Positions 16,257-25,268 of a stretch of 64,000 bases of DNA are shown piece by piece. The stretch is from the NCBI GenBank assembly GCA_963784885.1, contig CAWATA010000002.1, positions 124,001 to 188,000 of the forward strand, read 5' to 3'. Source of the DNA: RHKX01 sp963784885 (GTDB taxonomy: Bacteria > Actinomycetota > Thermoleophilia > Solirubrobacterales > 70-9). A program made the translations under genes and the position numbers. The notes beneath the pieces are model-generated. The model saw nothing but the letters and a program-made list of their open reading frames with translations, did not search any database and was not told where the DNA came from. Each line of letters starts with the position of its first letter. Position 1 is the first letter of the stretch.

Positions 16257-17255
16257 ATGGGCGCCGCCATTCTCCTCGCCATCAGCTTCGCGATCATCCT
16301 CGCGGGCGCACTCGTGTTCACGAACGCGGTCGAGTGGCTGGGCAACCGCCTCGACATCGGCCAGGGCGCGACCGGCAGCATCCTCGCCGCCGTCGGCACC
16401 GCGATGCCGGAGACCCTGATCCCGATCGTCGCGATCATCGGCGGCGCCGAGGGATCGGAGGAGGTCGCCGTCGGCGCGATCATCGGCGCCCCGTTCCTGC
16501 TGGCGACCCTGGCGATGGCGCTCGTCGGGACATCGGCGTTCATCTTCCAGCGCCGCCGCACGCAGGGGCTCGCGCTGAAGGCCGACATCGGGACGCTGGA
16601 TCGGGACCTGGTCTTCTTCCTGGTCTTCTTCGCAGCGGGTCTGCTCGCCGGCCTGGTGCTGCCGGAGGCCCTCCACGTCCCGCTCGCGGTCGTCTTCTTC
16701 GTCTCCTACCTGCTCTACGTCCGGACGACGCTGCGCTCCGGCGGCGAGGTGCAGGAGATCGAGACGATCGGGCGCCTGATCATGGACCGGGGCGATGAGG
16801 AGCAGCCGCCGACGAAGCTGATCCTGCTCCAGCTCGCCGTCGGCCTCGCCGCGATCGTCGGCGGCGCCCACCTGTTCGTCGAGGAGATGATCCACGTCGC
16901 CGAGTCGCTCGGCGTCGAGCCGCTGGTCCTGTCGCTGATCCTCGCGCCGCTCGCCACCGAGCTGCCCGAGAAGATCAACAGCTTCTTCTGGATTCGCGAG
17001 GGCAAGGACAGCCTCGCGCTCGGCAACATCACCGGCGCCATGGTCTTCCAGTCGACGATCCCGATCGCCTTCGGCCTCGCCCTGACCAGCTGGGATCTCA
17101 GCCGCTTCGCGGTGGTGTCGGCCTGCCTCGGGCTCGCCGGCGGCGTCCTCGCCTACTTCACCCTGCGAATGCGCGGCCGCTTCGAGCTGCTTCCCGTAGT
17201 GACCTGGGCAGCGCTCTTCGGGTCGTTCCTGATCTACGTGCTGGCGACCGCGTAG
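16257..17255 (+). CDS. Sodium/calcium exchanger family membrane protein
   Basis: A 332-residue cation antiporter of the CaCA superfamily with about ten membrane helices. Two inverted alpha-repeats are seen: GTAMPETLIPIVAIIGG (about 48-64) and APLATELPEKINSFFWI (about 221-237), each with the essential Glu. The first repeat has GTAMPE where most NCX proteins have GTSLPE. A cytoplasmic charged loop (GEVQEIETIGR, DRGDEEQPP) separates the halves. It likely extrudes Ca2+ using Na+ or H+. It ends 3 nt from the convergent peroxiredoxin gene. Confidence 0.85.
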   Translation: MGAAILLAISFAIILAGALVFTNAVEWLGNRLDIGQGATGSILAAVGTAMPETLIPIVAIIGGAEGSEEVAVGAIIGAPFLLATLAMALVGTSAFIFQRRRTQGLALKADIGTLDRDLVFFLVFFAAGLLAGLVLPEALHVPLAVVFFVSYLLYVRTTLRSGGEVQEIETIGRLIMDRGDEEQPPTKLILLQLAVGLAAIVGGAHLFVEEMIHVAESLGVEPLVLSLILAPLATELPEKINSFFWIREGKDSLALGNITGAMVFQSTIPIAFGLALTSWDLSRFAVVSACLGLAGGVLAYFTLRMRGRFELLPVVTWAALFGSFLIYVLATA

Positions 17256-17257
17256 AT

Positions 17258-17734
17258 CTAGGCCCCGAGCTCGGCGAGGGCCCTGAGCACGAGGTCGTCG
17301 TGCTTCTTCGGCTGCACCTTCGGGAAGACCCGGGCGATCCTGCCCTCGGGGTCGATCAGGAAGGTCGAGCGCTGGACGCCCATGTACCTCTTGCCGTACA
17401 TGCTCTTCTCGGCCCAGGCGCCGTAGGTCTCGGCGACGGCGTGGTCGGGGTCCGCGAGCAGCGTGAAGCCGAGCCCGTACTTGTCGTCGAACTTCGCGAT
17501 CGCGTCGACATCGTCGGGGGAGACCCCGAGGACCCGCGCACCGTGATCGGCGTACTCGGAGGAGCGGTCGCGGACGCTGCAGGCCTGAGTAGTGCAACCC
17601 GGCGTGTCCGCGCGCGGGTAGAAGTAGAGGACGACCCACTGCCCGCGCAGGCTTTTCAGCGCGAGTCTCCCGCCGGACTGATCCAGCAGCTCGAACTCCG
17701 GCGCCTTCGCGCCGACCTCGGTGACGGTGCTCAT
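17258..17734 (-). CDS. bcp: Thioredoxin-dependent peroxiredoxin, BCP type
   Basis: A 158-residue atypical 2-Cys peroxiredoxin that reduces hydroperoxides. The active site is YPRADTPGCTTQACSVRD, with peroxidatic Cys and resolving Cys five residues apart (C-x4-C) on the same helix, the hallmark of the BCP/PrxQ group. STFLIDPEGRIARVF is the conserved thioredoxin-fold strand. TAATCT ends 6 nt before the ATG, so it is predicted leaderless. Length matches the family. Confidence 0.92.
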   Translation of the reverse strand: MSTVTEVGAKAPEFELLDQSGGRLALKSLRGQWVVLYFYPRADTPGCTTQACSVRDRSSEYADHGARVLGVSPDDVDAIAKFDDKYGLGFTLLADPDHAVAETYGAWAEKSMYGKRYMGVQRSTFLIDPEGRIARVFPKVQPKKHDDLVLRALAELGA

Positions 17735-17837
17735 CGACGGAGATTATGACGCTGCCGCCTGGGTCCCGGATCGCCGTGACGACGCGGAGGCGAACCGGCG
17801 CATTTCTCCTCGTCACGGGCTATAAAGGACGACCCAC

Positions 17838-19094
17838 ATGTCACTCAGCGAGAAGCATTTCCGCGGTCTGATCGCCGCAGCGGTCGCCTTCCTCGCGGCC
17901 GTCGGCGCCGGAACAGCGATGGCCGAGCGGAGCCCGGCCCCGGACCGTGCTACGGCCCCGAATCTGGGCACCTATCAGTGGAAGCGCATCAGCGATGACA
18001 ACGCATGGGACCGGCGCGCGGGTCTGCAGGCCGTCAAGCTCGATGGGAACTTCCTGCTGATGGGCGGCCGCACTCCCCTGAGCGAGTTCATCCCCTTCGC
18101 GAGCAGGATCTTCAATGATGTCTGGAGCAGCGGAGACAAGGGAAAGACGTGGGCCCGGGTGCTCGACCAGGCGCCCTGGCCGGCGCGTGCCTACTTCCAG
18201 GCCGTGACCATGCCCGGTCGCGGAAACGCCGGCGCACACGCCTACGTGATCGGGGGCCAGAACTTCGGCTCGGGGTTCGGCGGTTCGTCCGAGTTCTTCA
18301 ACGATGTCTGGCGAACGCCCGACGGGAAGCGCTGGAAGCAGCTCACAGCCGACGCCGGTTGGGAGGGCCGCGCTGGGCTCAGCGCAGTTTCGTTCCGTCG
18401 CCATCTCTACGTCCTCGGGGGAAGCCAGGGCGATGACGTCTCGACCGGCGGCTCCGGCCGGATCCTCTTCAACGACGTCTGGCGTTCGCGGGACGGCCGG
18501 ACCTGGAAGCGAATGACGGCCGACGCTCCCTGGGATCCGCGTGCCGGGGGGGTCGCGCTCGTAAAGGACGGCTACATCTGGCTGCTCGGTGGCGAGGAGG
18601 CGTTCCAATGTGACCCCGGGCGACCGGATCGGTGTCCGCCCTATTTCAACGACGTCTGGCGGTCGCGTAACGGTCGTGACTGGCAGCTCGTAACCGATGA
18701 CGCAGGCTGGTCACCGCGACCCGGCCACCAATGCGCCGTGGTCGCAGACCGCTTCGTCTGCTTCGGTGGCTTTGGCCTGGACGAGAACCCGGTCGACATG
18801 TGGGTTAGCCGCAACGGCGCCGACTGGCGCGAGATCCGCCCCGAGCCTTGGGGCGCAACGGGCTCCGAGGGCGTCAAGTACGACTTCGACGCGCTCGTGG
18901 CACCACGGCGACCCGGTCCCACCTGCCGGAACAAGGCGCCGCGCGGCGCGGGCTGCGGGATCTTCACCTTCGGCGGCGACCGTGAGCGGTTCGATCTCCC
19001 GCCGCAGGAGAACTTCGGGCGGATCGACAACGACGTCTGGCGCTTCGCAGCCCCGCGAGGGCCGGTGGCCCTTTCCGGCGATTCAGCCGACTGA
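17838..19094 (+). CDS. Secreted kelch-like beta-propeller protein
   Basis: A 418-residue exported protein: basic start, hydrophobic segment 9-28 and an AMA-like cleavage site near 28. At least five repeats of about 55-60 residues share FNDVWRSRDGRTWKxxTxDAxW and RAG (near 92, 155, 210, 268 and 322), a kelch/galactose-oxidase-type propeller. Its codon use looks less GC-biased than neighbours (for example GTAAAG, GGTGGCTTTGG, TTAGCC), hinting at acquisition by transfer. A Shine-Dalgarno-like AAAGGA lies 9 nt upstream. Function unknown; ligand binding at the cell surface is likely. Confidence 0.75.
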   Translation: MSLSEKHFRGLIAAAVAFLAAVGAGTAMAERSPAPDRATAPNLGTYQWKRISDDNAWDRRAGLQAVKLDGNFLLMGGRTPLSEFIPFASRIFNDVWSSGDKGKTWARVLDQAPWPARAYFQAVTMPGRGNAGAHAYVIGGQNFGSGFGGSSEFFNDVWRTPDGKRWKQLTADAGWEGRAGLSAVSFRRHLYVLGGSQGDDVSTGGSGRILFNDVWRSRDGRTWKRMTADAPWDPRAGGVALVKDGYIWLLGGEEAFQCDPGRPDRCPPYFNDVWRSRNGRDWQLVTDDAGWSPRPGHQCAVVADRFVCFGGFGLDENPVDMWVSRNGADWREIRPEPWGATGSEGVKYDFDALVAPRRPGPTCRNKAPRGAGCGIFTFGGDRERFDLPPQENFGRIDNDVWRFAAPRGPVALSGDSAD

Positions 19095-19105
19095 TCCGGC
19101 GCCCC

Positions 19106-19444
19106 TCAGTCGTCCTCCTCGAGCTCGGGATCGGGCTCGAGCTCGGGATCGTCGTCCTCGTCGAGCTCGTCGTCGACCGCGATGCTCGAGGCCTGGGAGG
19201 CGGCGCCGGGGTGGCGGCGGCTGTGGAACTCCTCGAGGGCCTCCTCGAGCAGCGTCTCGTCGACCGGGACCTCGTCGGAGACCCGGACCCACTCGGTTCC
19301 CTCGGTCGCCTCGCCCTCGAAGACCTCCTGGTCGACCGCCGCCGAGTCCTCGACGATGATCACGACCTCCGTCTGGGGGTTGACGTAGGTACCGGGCTGG
19401 ACGGCGAGCTGCTCGAGCTCGTAGATGTCGCCGACGTCGGCCAT
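19106..19444 (-). CDS. Small acidic hypothetical protein
   Basis: A 112-residue protein of unknown function. The first 70 residues look folded (beta-rich, EVVIIVED, EWVRVSDEVPVDETLLEEALEEF), and the last 25 are an almost purely Asp/Glu tail (DDELDEDDDPELEPDPELEEDD region). TATAAA is seen about 13 nt before the ATG, a likely -10. It converges on the kelch gene. Nothing in context assigns a role. Confidence 0.6.
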   Translation of the reverse strand: MADVGDIYELEQLAVQPGTYVNPQTEVVIIVEDSAAVDQEVFEGEATEGTEWVRVSDEVPVDETLLEEALEEFHSRRHPGAASQASSIAVDDELDEDDDPELEPDPELEEDD

Positions 19445-19539
19445 TCGCCTGCGCTTTATACCCGAGCCGGCCGTCGCGACACGCGGGCGACGGCTGAGCG
19501 CAGCCGAGCAGCCCGGAGGGCCGCGGGTCGCGCAGATAT

Positions 19540-19989
19540 CTACTGCCCCAGGGTCTCGAGGTCCCGCAGCTGCCGGGCGACCTCCGCCTCGACGTCGAGC
19601 GGCTCCTTGCCCTGGCGGGCCCGGCGCTGGTTGCGGGCGACGACGAGCTGGCGGACCTCGGCGACCAGGGCGGGGTCCGCGTCGAGGACTACGGCGGCGG
19701 GGGCGGTGAGCCGCTTCAGTTCGGCCTCGACGTCGATCGGGGTCTCGCCGCGCTCGATCTGGCGGAAGGCCTTGGCCTCGAGCATCTGCCTGATCTCCGC
19801 CTCGCGGGCGGCCCTGGTCATGGTCGAGCCGAGATCGGGCTTGGGACGATCGTGGTCCATCGCGAAGGCGCCCTTGCCGATCTCGCGGTAGACGGCGCCC
19901 GAGCCCGCGAACGCGAGCGCGGCGATCGGCGCGACCAGGAGGACGACGACGATGATGACTTCGCCGTTGCTGATGGCGAACGGCAGCAC
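19540..19989 (-). CDS. Hypothetical membrane-anchored protein with repeated motif
   Basis: A 149-residue protein with one N-terminal membrane helix (about 9-30, EVIIVVVLLVAPIAALAFAG) and a cytoplasmic helical part. Two copies of a short motif occur: ERGETPIDVEAELKRL (about 82-97) and RQGKEPLDVEAEVARQL (about 125-141), each preceded by a basic helix. The GTG start follows TACCCT by 6 nt (leaderless). This looks like a lineage-specific protein; the repeats could be protein-protein contact helices. Function unknown. Confidence 0.65.
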   Translation of the reverse strand: MLPFAISNGEVIIVVVLLVAPIAALAFAGSGAVYREIGKGAFAMDHDRPKPDLGSTMTRAAREAEIRQMLEAKAFRQIERGETPIDVEAELKRLTAPAAVVLDADPALVAEVRQLVVARNQRRARQGKEPLDVEAEVARQLRDLETLGQ

Positions 19990-20029
19990 CCCTTCAGGGT
20001 ACCGGCGACCCGACCGGGGCCGGGACGTC

Positions 20030-21733
20030 TCAGGCGGTCGCGCGGCGCCGGGAGAGCCGGCCGCGTAGGCCGCCCTCGCGACGGCGGTCCTTGAGGATCC
20101 GCTGCGCGGCGTTGTGGCCGGATGCCGCCATCACGCCACCGCCCGGATGGGTGCCGGCACCGCAGAGGTAGAGGCCGTGCAGCGGCGTCGAGTATTTGGC
20201 GAGACCCGGCGTCGGCCGCATGAAGGCCATCTGAGCGATGTCCTGCTCGCCCTGGAAGATCGAGCCGTCGACGAGGCCGAAGATGTCCTCGAGGTCCGGC
20301 GGCGCGAGCACCTCGCGCTCGAGGATCGACCCCTCCAGGTTGGTCGCGAACCGGCCGATGCTGGCGACGCAGGCGTCGGCGTACTTCTCGCGCGAGCCCT
20401 CCGGCCACTGCTCGTGCTCGGTCGGCCCGTACTGGGTGAACATCGTCGCGATCCAGCGGTCGTCGTCGGTCAGCGACGGGTCGACGGAGGACGGGACCTC
20501 CATCTCGACGTAGGGGTTCTCGGAGGGGACGCCGCGAACGGCGTCCTGCCAGGCCCGCTCGAGGTAGTCGAGCGACGGGCACCAGTTGACGCCCGCCGTG
20601 AGCAGGTGCTTCGACTCCTCCTCGGTGAGGCCCTCGTAGACGGGGGGCTCGGAGAGGACCATGTTGATCTTCACCGACGCGCCGCGGGTCCGGTACGCCT
20701 CCATGTCCTCGCGGATCTCATCCGGGAAGTTCTCGCCGCCGGCGAGGTCGAGGATGGTCGTCTTCGGATGGGCGCCGGAGGCGACGATCGGCGCCCGGTG
20801 AACGCTGCCGTCGGCGAGCGTCACGCCGGTGACTCGGCCGCCGGCTGAGTCGATGCTGACGACCTCGGCGTCGGTCCTGATCTCGGCGCCGGCGGAGCGG
20901 GCGCTGGCGGCGATGGCCTCGCTGATCGCGCCCATGCCGCCGACCACCTGGCCCCAGGAGCCGACCTGCCCGTCGAGCTCGCCGAGGGCGTGGTGCAGGA
21001 GGTTGTAGGCGGTGCCCGGGGAGTAGGGGCCCGCCCAGACGCCGACGACGCCCGTCGAGGCGATCGAGCCCTTCAGGTAGTCGTTCTCGAAGAGACCGTC
21101 GAGCCAGTCGCCGACCGACATCGTGAAGATCCGGATCAGCTGCTCGACGTCGCGCTGCGACATCCCGGCGACGCGACCCGCCTCCTTGAGGAGCCCGGCG
21201 ATGTCGGCCGGCGCCTTCGAGCCCGGGGCGGGAGGGGTGCGGATCATCATCGGGCGGACGAAGTCGGCCGCCATGAACAGGAGCTCCTCGAACTTGCCGT
21301 AGTTCTCGGCGTCCTTCTTGCTGAAGCGGGCGATCGACTCCTGGGTCTTGACGAGGTCGTCGTGGAAGATGATCGGGCCGTCGGGGGTCATCGCCGCGTA
21401 GGCGGGATCGAGCGGGTAGGCCTTGTAGCCGAAGCGCTTCAGCTCGAGGTCGGCGACGACCTTCGGCTGGAGCATCGAGACGACGTAGGAACAGCGCGAG
21501 ACGCGGGCGCCAGGCCAGACCTCCTCGGTCACGCAGGCGCCGCCGAGGATCGGCCGGCGCTCGAGGATCAGCGTCCGCAGTCCGGCCCTTGCGAGGTAGG
21601 CGCCGGTGGTCAGCCCGTTGTGGCCGCCGCCGACGACGATCGCGTCCCAGGAGCCACCTCCAGCCGCCGGAGCGGGGCCGCTCCCGTTCGTCGAGGTGGA
21701 CGCGGACGCGGTGGTGCTCCCTGAGGTCTCCAT
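20030..21733 (-). CDS. PYROXD2-like FAD oxidoreductase (phytoene-dehydrogenase-related)
   Basis: A 567-residue flavoprotein of the COG1233/PYROXD2 type. After a Ser/Thr/Gly-rich 28-residue leader come VVGGGHNGLTTGAYLARAG (about 32-50) and LGGACVTEEVWPG; the C-terminal FAD block YLCGAGTHPGGGVMAASG is near 530. PYROXD2-type proteins lack an established reaction, and no crt genes adjoin it, so a carotenoid role is not assumed. It is divergent from an aminotransferase; -35 TTGTAG and -10 TAGCTT with a 17-bp spacer sit on its promoter, and the 16-bp operator overlaps that -35. Two relatives lie at 27742 and 29385. Confidence 0.85.
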   Translation of the reverse strand: METSGSTTASASTSTNGSGPAPAAGGGSWDAIVVGGGHNGLTTGAYLARAGLRTLILERRPILGGACVTEEVWPGARVSRCSYVVSMLQPKVVADLELKRFGYKAYPLDPAYAAMTPDGPIIFHDDLVKTQESIARFSKKDAENYGKFEELLFMAADFVRPMMIRTPPAPGSKAPADIAGLLKEAGRVAGMSQRDVEQLIRIFTMSVGDWLDGLFENDYLKGSIASTGVVGVWAGPYSPGTAYNLLHHALGELDGQVGSWGQVVGGMGAISEAIAASARSAGAEIRTDAEVVSIDSAGGRVTGVTLADGSVHRAPIVASGAHPKTTILDLAGGENFPDEIREDMEAYRTRGASVKINMVLSEPPVYEGLTEEESKHLLTAGVNWCPSLDYLERAWQDAVRGVPSENPYVEMEVPSSVDPSLTDDDRWIATMFTQYGPTEHEQWPEGSREKYADACVASIGRFATNLEGSILEREVLAPPDLEDIFGLVDGSIFQGEQDIAQMAFMRPTPGLAKYSTPLHGLYLCGAGTHPGGGVMAASGHNAAQRILKDRRREGGLRGRLSRRRATA

Positions 21734-21759
21734 CGCCGGAAAGCTAACAGATCGTACAA

Positions 21760-21775
21760 TTGACTACAAGGTCAA
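21760..21775. promoter_or_regulatory. Operator palindrome TTGAC-N6-GTCAA (copy 1)
   Basis: TTGAC TACAAG GTCAA lies between the divergent PYROXD2-like and aminotransferase genes and overlaps the predicted -35 of the former. The flanks ATTGAC and GTCAAC match copy 2 at 26515 exactly. Confidence 0.6.
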
Positions 21776-21808
21776 CCAGCGCCCCCCGAGCCCCTACACT
21801 CCCCCGCG

Positions 21809-23182
21809 ATGACTGATTTCCAGACACTCGCAAAGCAGCATCTGATGCTGCATTTCTCCGACATGACGCTCGAGCCGGAGGACATCCCCGTCCTCGTCCG
21901 GGGCGACGGCTGCCACATCTACGACGCCGAGGGCAACCGCTACATCGACGGCCTGTCGGGGCTCTACTGCACCAACCTCGGGCACTCCCACGGCGAGGAG
22001 ATCGGCGCCGCCGCCGCCGCCCAGATGGCGACGCTCCCGTTCAGCACGAACTGGACGACGGCCCATCCGCAGGCGATCGCTCTCGCGACGAAGCTAGCCG
22101 AGCTCGCGCCGGACGGATTCGAGCGGACGTTCTTCACATCGGGTGGTTCTGAGTCGGTCGAGTCCGCCTACAAGCTGGCGCGGCAGTGGCATCAGGCCAA
22201 CGGCGAGCCCGAGCGCAAGAAGGTCATCGCCCGCCGCGACGCCTACCACGGGACCTCGCTCGGAGCCCTCTCGTTCACCGGCATCCCGGTCTGCCGGACG
22301 CCCTTCGAGCCGCCCGCCGTTCCGACCCGTCACGTCTCCTCGACGAACGCCTACCGACACCCCGCCGGCGGCGACGAGGAGGCCTTCACCAAGGCGCTGC
22401 TCGAGGAGATCGAGGACGTCATCGACTTCGAGCGCCCGGAGACGATCGCGATGATCATCATGGAGCCGGTCCAGAACGCCGGCGGTTCGATCGTGCCGCC
22501 GGCGGGCTACTGGGACGGCCTGCGGGAGATCTGCGACAGACACGGGATCCTGCTCGTCTCCGACGAGGTGATCTGCGCGTTCGGCCGGATCGGCGAATGG
22601 TTCGGAGCGCAGCGGCTCGGCTCCCAGCCCGACATGATCACCTTCGCGAAGGGCCTGACCGGCGCGCACTTCTCGATGGGCGGTCTGCTGATGAACGACA
22701 AGGTCGCCGAGCCGTTCCTGACCGGAAGGGCCGACTATCTGCACGGAATCACCTTCGGCGGCCACCCGGTCGGTTCGGCGATCGCCCTGAAGGCGATCGA
22801 GATCATGGAGCGCGACGACGTCATCGCCAACGTCCGGGCCAACGAGCCGCGGGCGCTGGATCTGCTCGAGAGCCTCAAGGACATCCCGATCGTCGGCGAC
22901 GTCCGCGGCCTCGGCCACTTCTTCGCGATCGAGTGCGTCAAGGACCAGGAGACGCGTGAGCCGCTCACCGAGGAGGAGGCCGGCTGGTTGCTCAAGGACG
23001 TGCTCTCCGACAAGCTCTTCGAGAACGGGATGATCTGCCGCCTCGACGACCGGGCCGAGCCGTTCGTGCAGATCGCGCCGCCGCTCGTCGCCGACGTCGG
23101 CTTGTTCGAGGAGATCACCGAGATCCTCCGCGTCGGCCTCACGCACGCCGCCGAGCAGCTGGAGTCGGGCGTCCCGGCCTAA
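21809..23182 (+). CDS. Class III aminotransferase (omega-aminotransferase)
   Basis: A 457-residue PLP enzyme of the class III family that moves a terminal amino group, for example from a diamine, beta-alanine or taurine to pyruvate. LSGLYCTNLGHSHGEEIG, FFTSGGSESVESAYKLAR, YHGTSLGALSFTG, SDEVICAFGR (PLP Asp) and FAKGLTGAHF (Schiff-base Lys) are all present. It resembles putrescine- or beta-alanine-pyruvate aminotransferases more than ornithine types. TACACT ends 8 nt before the ATG (leaderless). The promoter shares the 16-bp operator with the divergent flavoprotein. Its stop overlaps the convergent synthetase stop (CTAA). Confidence 0.87.
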   Translation: MTDFQTLAKQHLMLHFSDMTLEPEDIPVLVRGDGCHIYDAEGNRYIDGLSGLYCTNLGHSHGEEIGAAAAAQMATLPFSTNWTTAHPQAIALATKLAELAPDGFERTFFTSGGSESVESAYKLARQWHQANGEPERKKVIARRDAYHGTSLGALSFTGIPVCRTPFEPPAVPTRHVSSTNAYRHPAGGDEEAFTKALLEEIEDVIDFERPETIAMIIMEPVQNAGGSIVPPAGYWDGLREICDRHGILLVSDEVICAFGRIGEWFGAQRLGSQPDMITFAKGLTGAHFSMGGLLMNDKVAEPFLTGRADYLHGITFGGHPVGSAIALKAIEIMERDDVIANVRANEPRALDLLESLKDIPIVGDVRGLGHFFAIECVKDQETREPLTEEEAGWLLKDVLSDKLFENGMICRLDDRAEPFVQIAPPLVADVGLFEEITEILRVGLTHAAEQLESGVPA

Positions 23183-25254
23183 CCGGCGCGGCGCGCGACC
23201 GCGTCGACCACGGTGCAGCCGGACGAACCGGCGAGCACCGGGTTGAGCTCGAGCAGCGCGAGCCCCGCGTCGAGCAGCAGGTCGCCGGCGGCGGCGGCAG
23301 CAGCCGCGACCGCAGCGAGGTCGACCGGCTCGCCGCCGCGCCCACCGGTCAGTAGCGCGGCGCCGCGCAGCCCCCGGAGCGCGCTCTCGATCCGCTCCGG
23401 CGAGGCCGGGAGCGGAACGATCGCGACGTCGTCGAGCACCTCGGTCCAGATCCCGCCGATGCCGACGACCAGCGCCGGGACGACGGCATCGGCCCGGGCG
23501 GCGACGAGCAGCTCCACCCCCGGCTCGGCCATCCGCTCGACGAGGAGCTCGGCACCGGATGCCATCGGCAGCTCGAGCAGCCGCGCCGCGGCATCGGCGA
23601 CGCTGTCGGCGCTCTCGAGCCCGAGAACGAGCGCGCCGGCGTCGCTCTTGTGCTGGATCGCGGGGGAGGAGAGCTTCAGGGCGACCGGATAGCCGACCTC
23701 GCCGGCTGCCGCCGCAGCGGACTCCGGGTCCGCGGCGGTCCGGTGCGGGGGGACCGGGATCCCCGCGCCGGCGAGGAGCGCCTTCGCCTCGGTCTCCGAC
23801 AGCCATGAGCCGTCCCCGCCTGCGGTGGCGGCCCGCGCCGATGTCGCCGCGATCTCCCGCAGCCGCTGCGGATCGCCGGGTGGGCGCCGGAGCTCCGCGG
23901 CGCAGCGGACGGCGGTGTGGAGGCCGCCGACCGACGCGACGCCGCGGTCCGCGAGCTCGCGGATGATCGCGTCGCCGATCAGGTCGGGCAGGGTGGAGGC
24001 GAAGAGCGGGACGGCCGCCGAGCGCTCGGCGCCGTCGGCGAGCCCCTCCCGGGTCGCTCGCCATCCCGGCTCCGACTCGGCGCCGAGATCCTCGGGGGTG
24101 TCGTGGAAGATCACCATCTGGTCGATCGCGGGGTCGTCGCCGACCGTGGCGACGATCGCAGCGAGGCGCTCGCGTTCGGCCCAGATCTGGGACGTGTAGT
24201 CGAGCGGGTTGCCGATGGTCGCCGCCTCGGTCAGCAGCTCGTCGAGGCGTTCGCGGGTCGCGGCGGCGAGCGGGGGCAGGGCGAGCCCGACGCGGTCGGC
24301 CTCGTCGGCGGCGATCCCGGAGTCCCCGCCCGAACAGGTGAGGAACGCGAGGCCGCCGGAGCGGTCGGGACGGGCGCGCGGCTCGGCGAGCACGCGGGCG
24401 AGCTCGAGCAGCTCGTGCGGGTCGCGCGCCAGGCAGGCGCCGGACTCCTCGATCAGGGCCCGGAAGACGCGCTGATCGCCGGCCAGCGACCCGGTGTGGG
24501 CCGCCGCGGCGCCGGCACCCGCCTCCGAGGCGCCGACCTTGAGCACGACCACGCCGATCCCGCGCTCGGCGCACCCGGCCAGGGCGGTCGCGAGTCGATC
24601 GCCTTGTCCGTCCTCCTCGAGGAACATCGCGATCGAGCGCACCCCGTCGGCGGCGCAGAGCGCGCCGAGCCAGTCGCTGGCGTCGCAGACCGCCTGGTTT
24701 CCGGTCGAAATGACTGTGTGAAAGCCGATCCCGCGGCGCGAGCCGAGCGCGTTGACCGCGACGTTGCCGCTCTGGGAGACCATCGCGACCCCGCCCGTCG
24801 GCAGCGACCGGACGGAGTCGCCCCAGAGGCCGGCCCGCGCCGGGAAGTTGACGATGCCGTTGCCGTTCGGCCCGCAGACGGGGAACGATGCCGCCCGCGC
24901 GGTCGCGACCAGGCGCGCTTCGAGCTCACGCCCGGACTCGACCTCGCCGAGGCCCGCCGAGACGATCACCGCACCGCCGCAGCCGATCGCGACGGCGTCG
25001 GTGATCGCGTCCGGGACGGCGGGGGCGGGGACGGCGACGGCGACGGCGTCGACGGGACGGGGGAGGTCGGAGAGCGCCGGGACGCAGGCGACGTCGCGGA
25101 TCCGATCGCGCTTCGGGTTGACGCCCCAGACCTCACCGTCGTAGCCGAGGCGATCGAGGTTGCGCAGCAGCGTGTCGCCGTAGGAGCCCTCGCGATCGGT
25201 CGCCCCGACGACCGCGATCGATCGCGGCGTGAGCAGGCGGGAGATGCCGTCCAC
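23179..25254 (-). CDS. ADP-forming acyl-CoA synthetase (acetate-CoA ligase type)
   Basis: A 691-residue fused alpha-beta NDP-forming synthetase. Order: CoA-binding Rossmann domain (IAVVGATDREGSYG, near 12-25), succinyl-CoA-ligase-like domain with the phospho-His in AAAAHTGSLAGDQ, and a C-terminal ATP-grasp (about 480-690, GYPVALKLSSPAIQHKSD). It makes or consumes acyl-CoA with ATP/ADP. There is no GNAT domain, so it is not a Pat-type acetyltransferase. The GTG at 25254 was chosen because it is 14 nt after the upstream stop and just before the CoA-binding domain. It is probably co-transcribed with the acyl-CoA dehydrogenase. Confidence 0.86.
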   Translation of the reverse strand: MDGISRLLTPRSIAVVGATDREGSYGDTLLRNLDRLGYDGEVWGVNPKRDRIRDVACVPALSDLPRPVDAVAVAVPAPAVPDAITDAVAIGCGGAVIVSAGLGEVESGRELEARLVATARAASFPVCGPNGNGIVNFPARAGLWGDSVRSLPTGGVAMVSQSGNVAVNALGSRRGIGFHTVISTGNQAVCDASDWLGALCAADGVRSIAMFLEEDGQGDRLATALAGCAERGIGVVVLKVGASEAGAGAAAAHTGSLAGDQRVFRALIEESGACLARDPHELLELARVLAEPRARPDRSGGLAFLTCSGGDSGIAADEADRVGLALPPLAAATRERLDELLTEAATIGNPLDYTSQIWAERERLAAIVATVGDDPAIDQMVIFHDTPEDLGAESEPGWRATREGLADGAERSAAVPLFASTLPDLIGDAIIRELADRGVASVGGLHTAVRCAAELRRPPGDPQRLREIAATSARAATAGGDGSWLSETEAKALLAGAGIPVPPHRTAADPESAAAAAGEVGYPVALKLSSPAIQHKSDAGALVLGLESADSVADAAARLLELPMASGAELLVERMAEPGVELLVAARADAVVPALVVGIGGIWTEVLDDVAIVPLPASPERIESALRGLRGAALLTGGRGGEPVDLAAVAAAAAAAGDLLLDAGLALLELNPVLAGSSGCTVVDAVARRAG

Positions 25255-25268
25255 CGGGTGGTTTCCGT

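Noticed and set aside
22094..24574. Long minus-strand frame of about 826 codons over the aminotransferase and synthetase
   Set aside because: It straddles two convergent real genes and reads Arg/Gly/Ala-rich low-complexity sequence.
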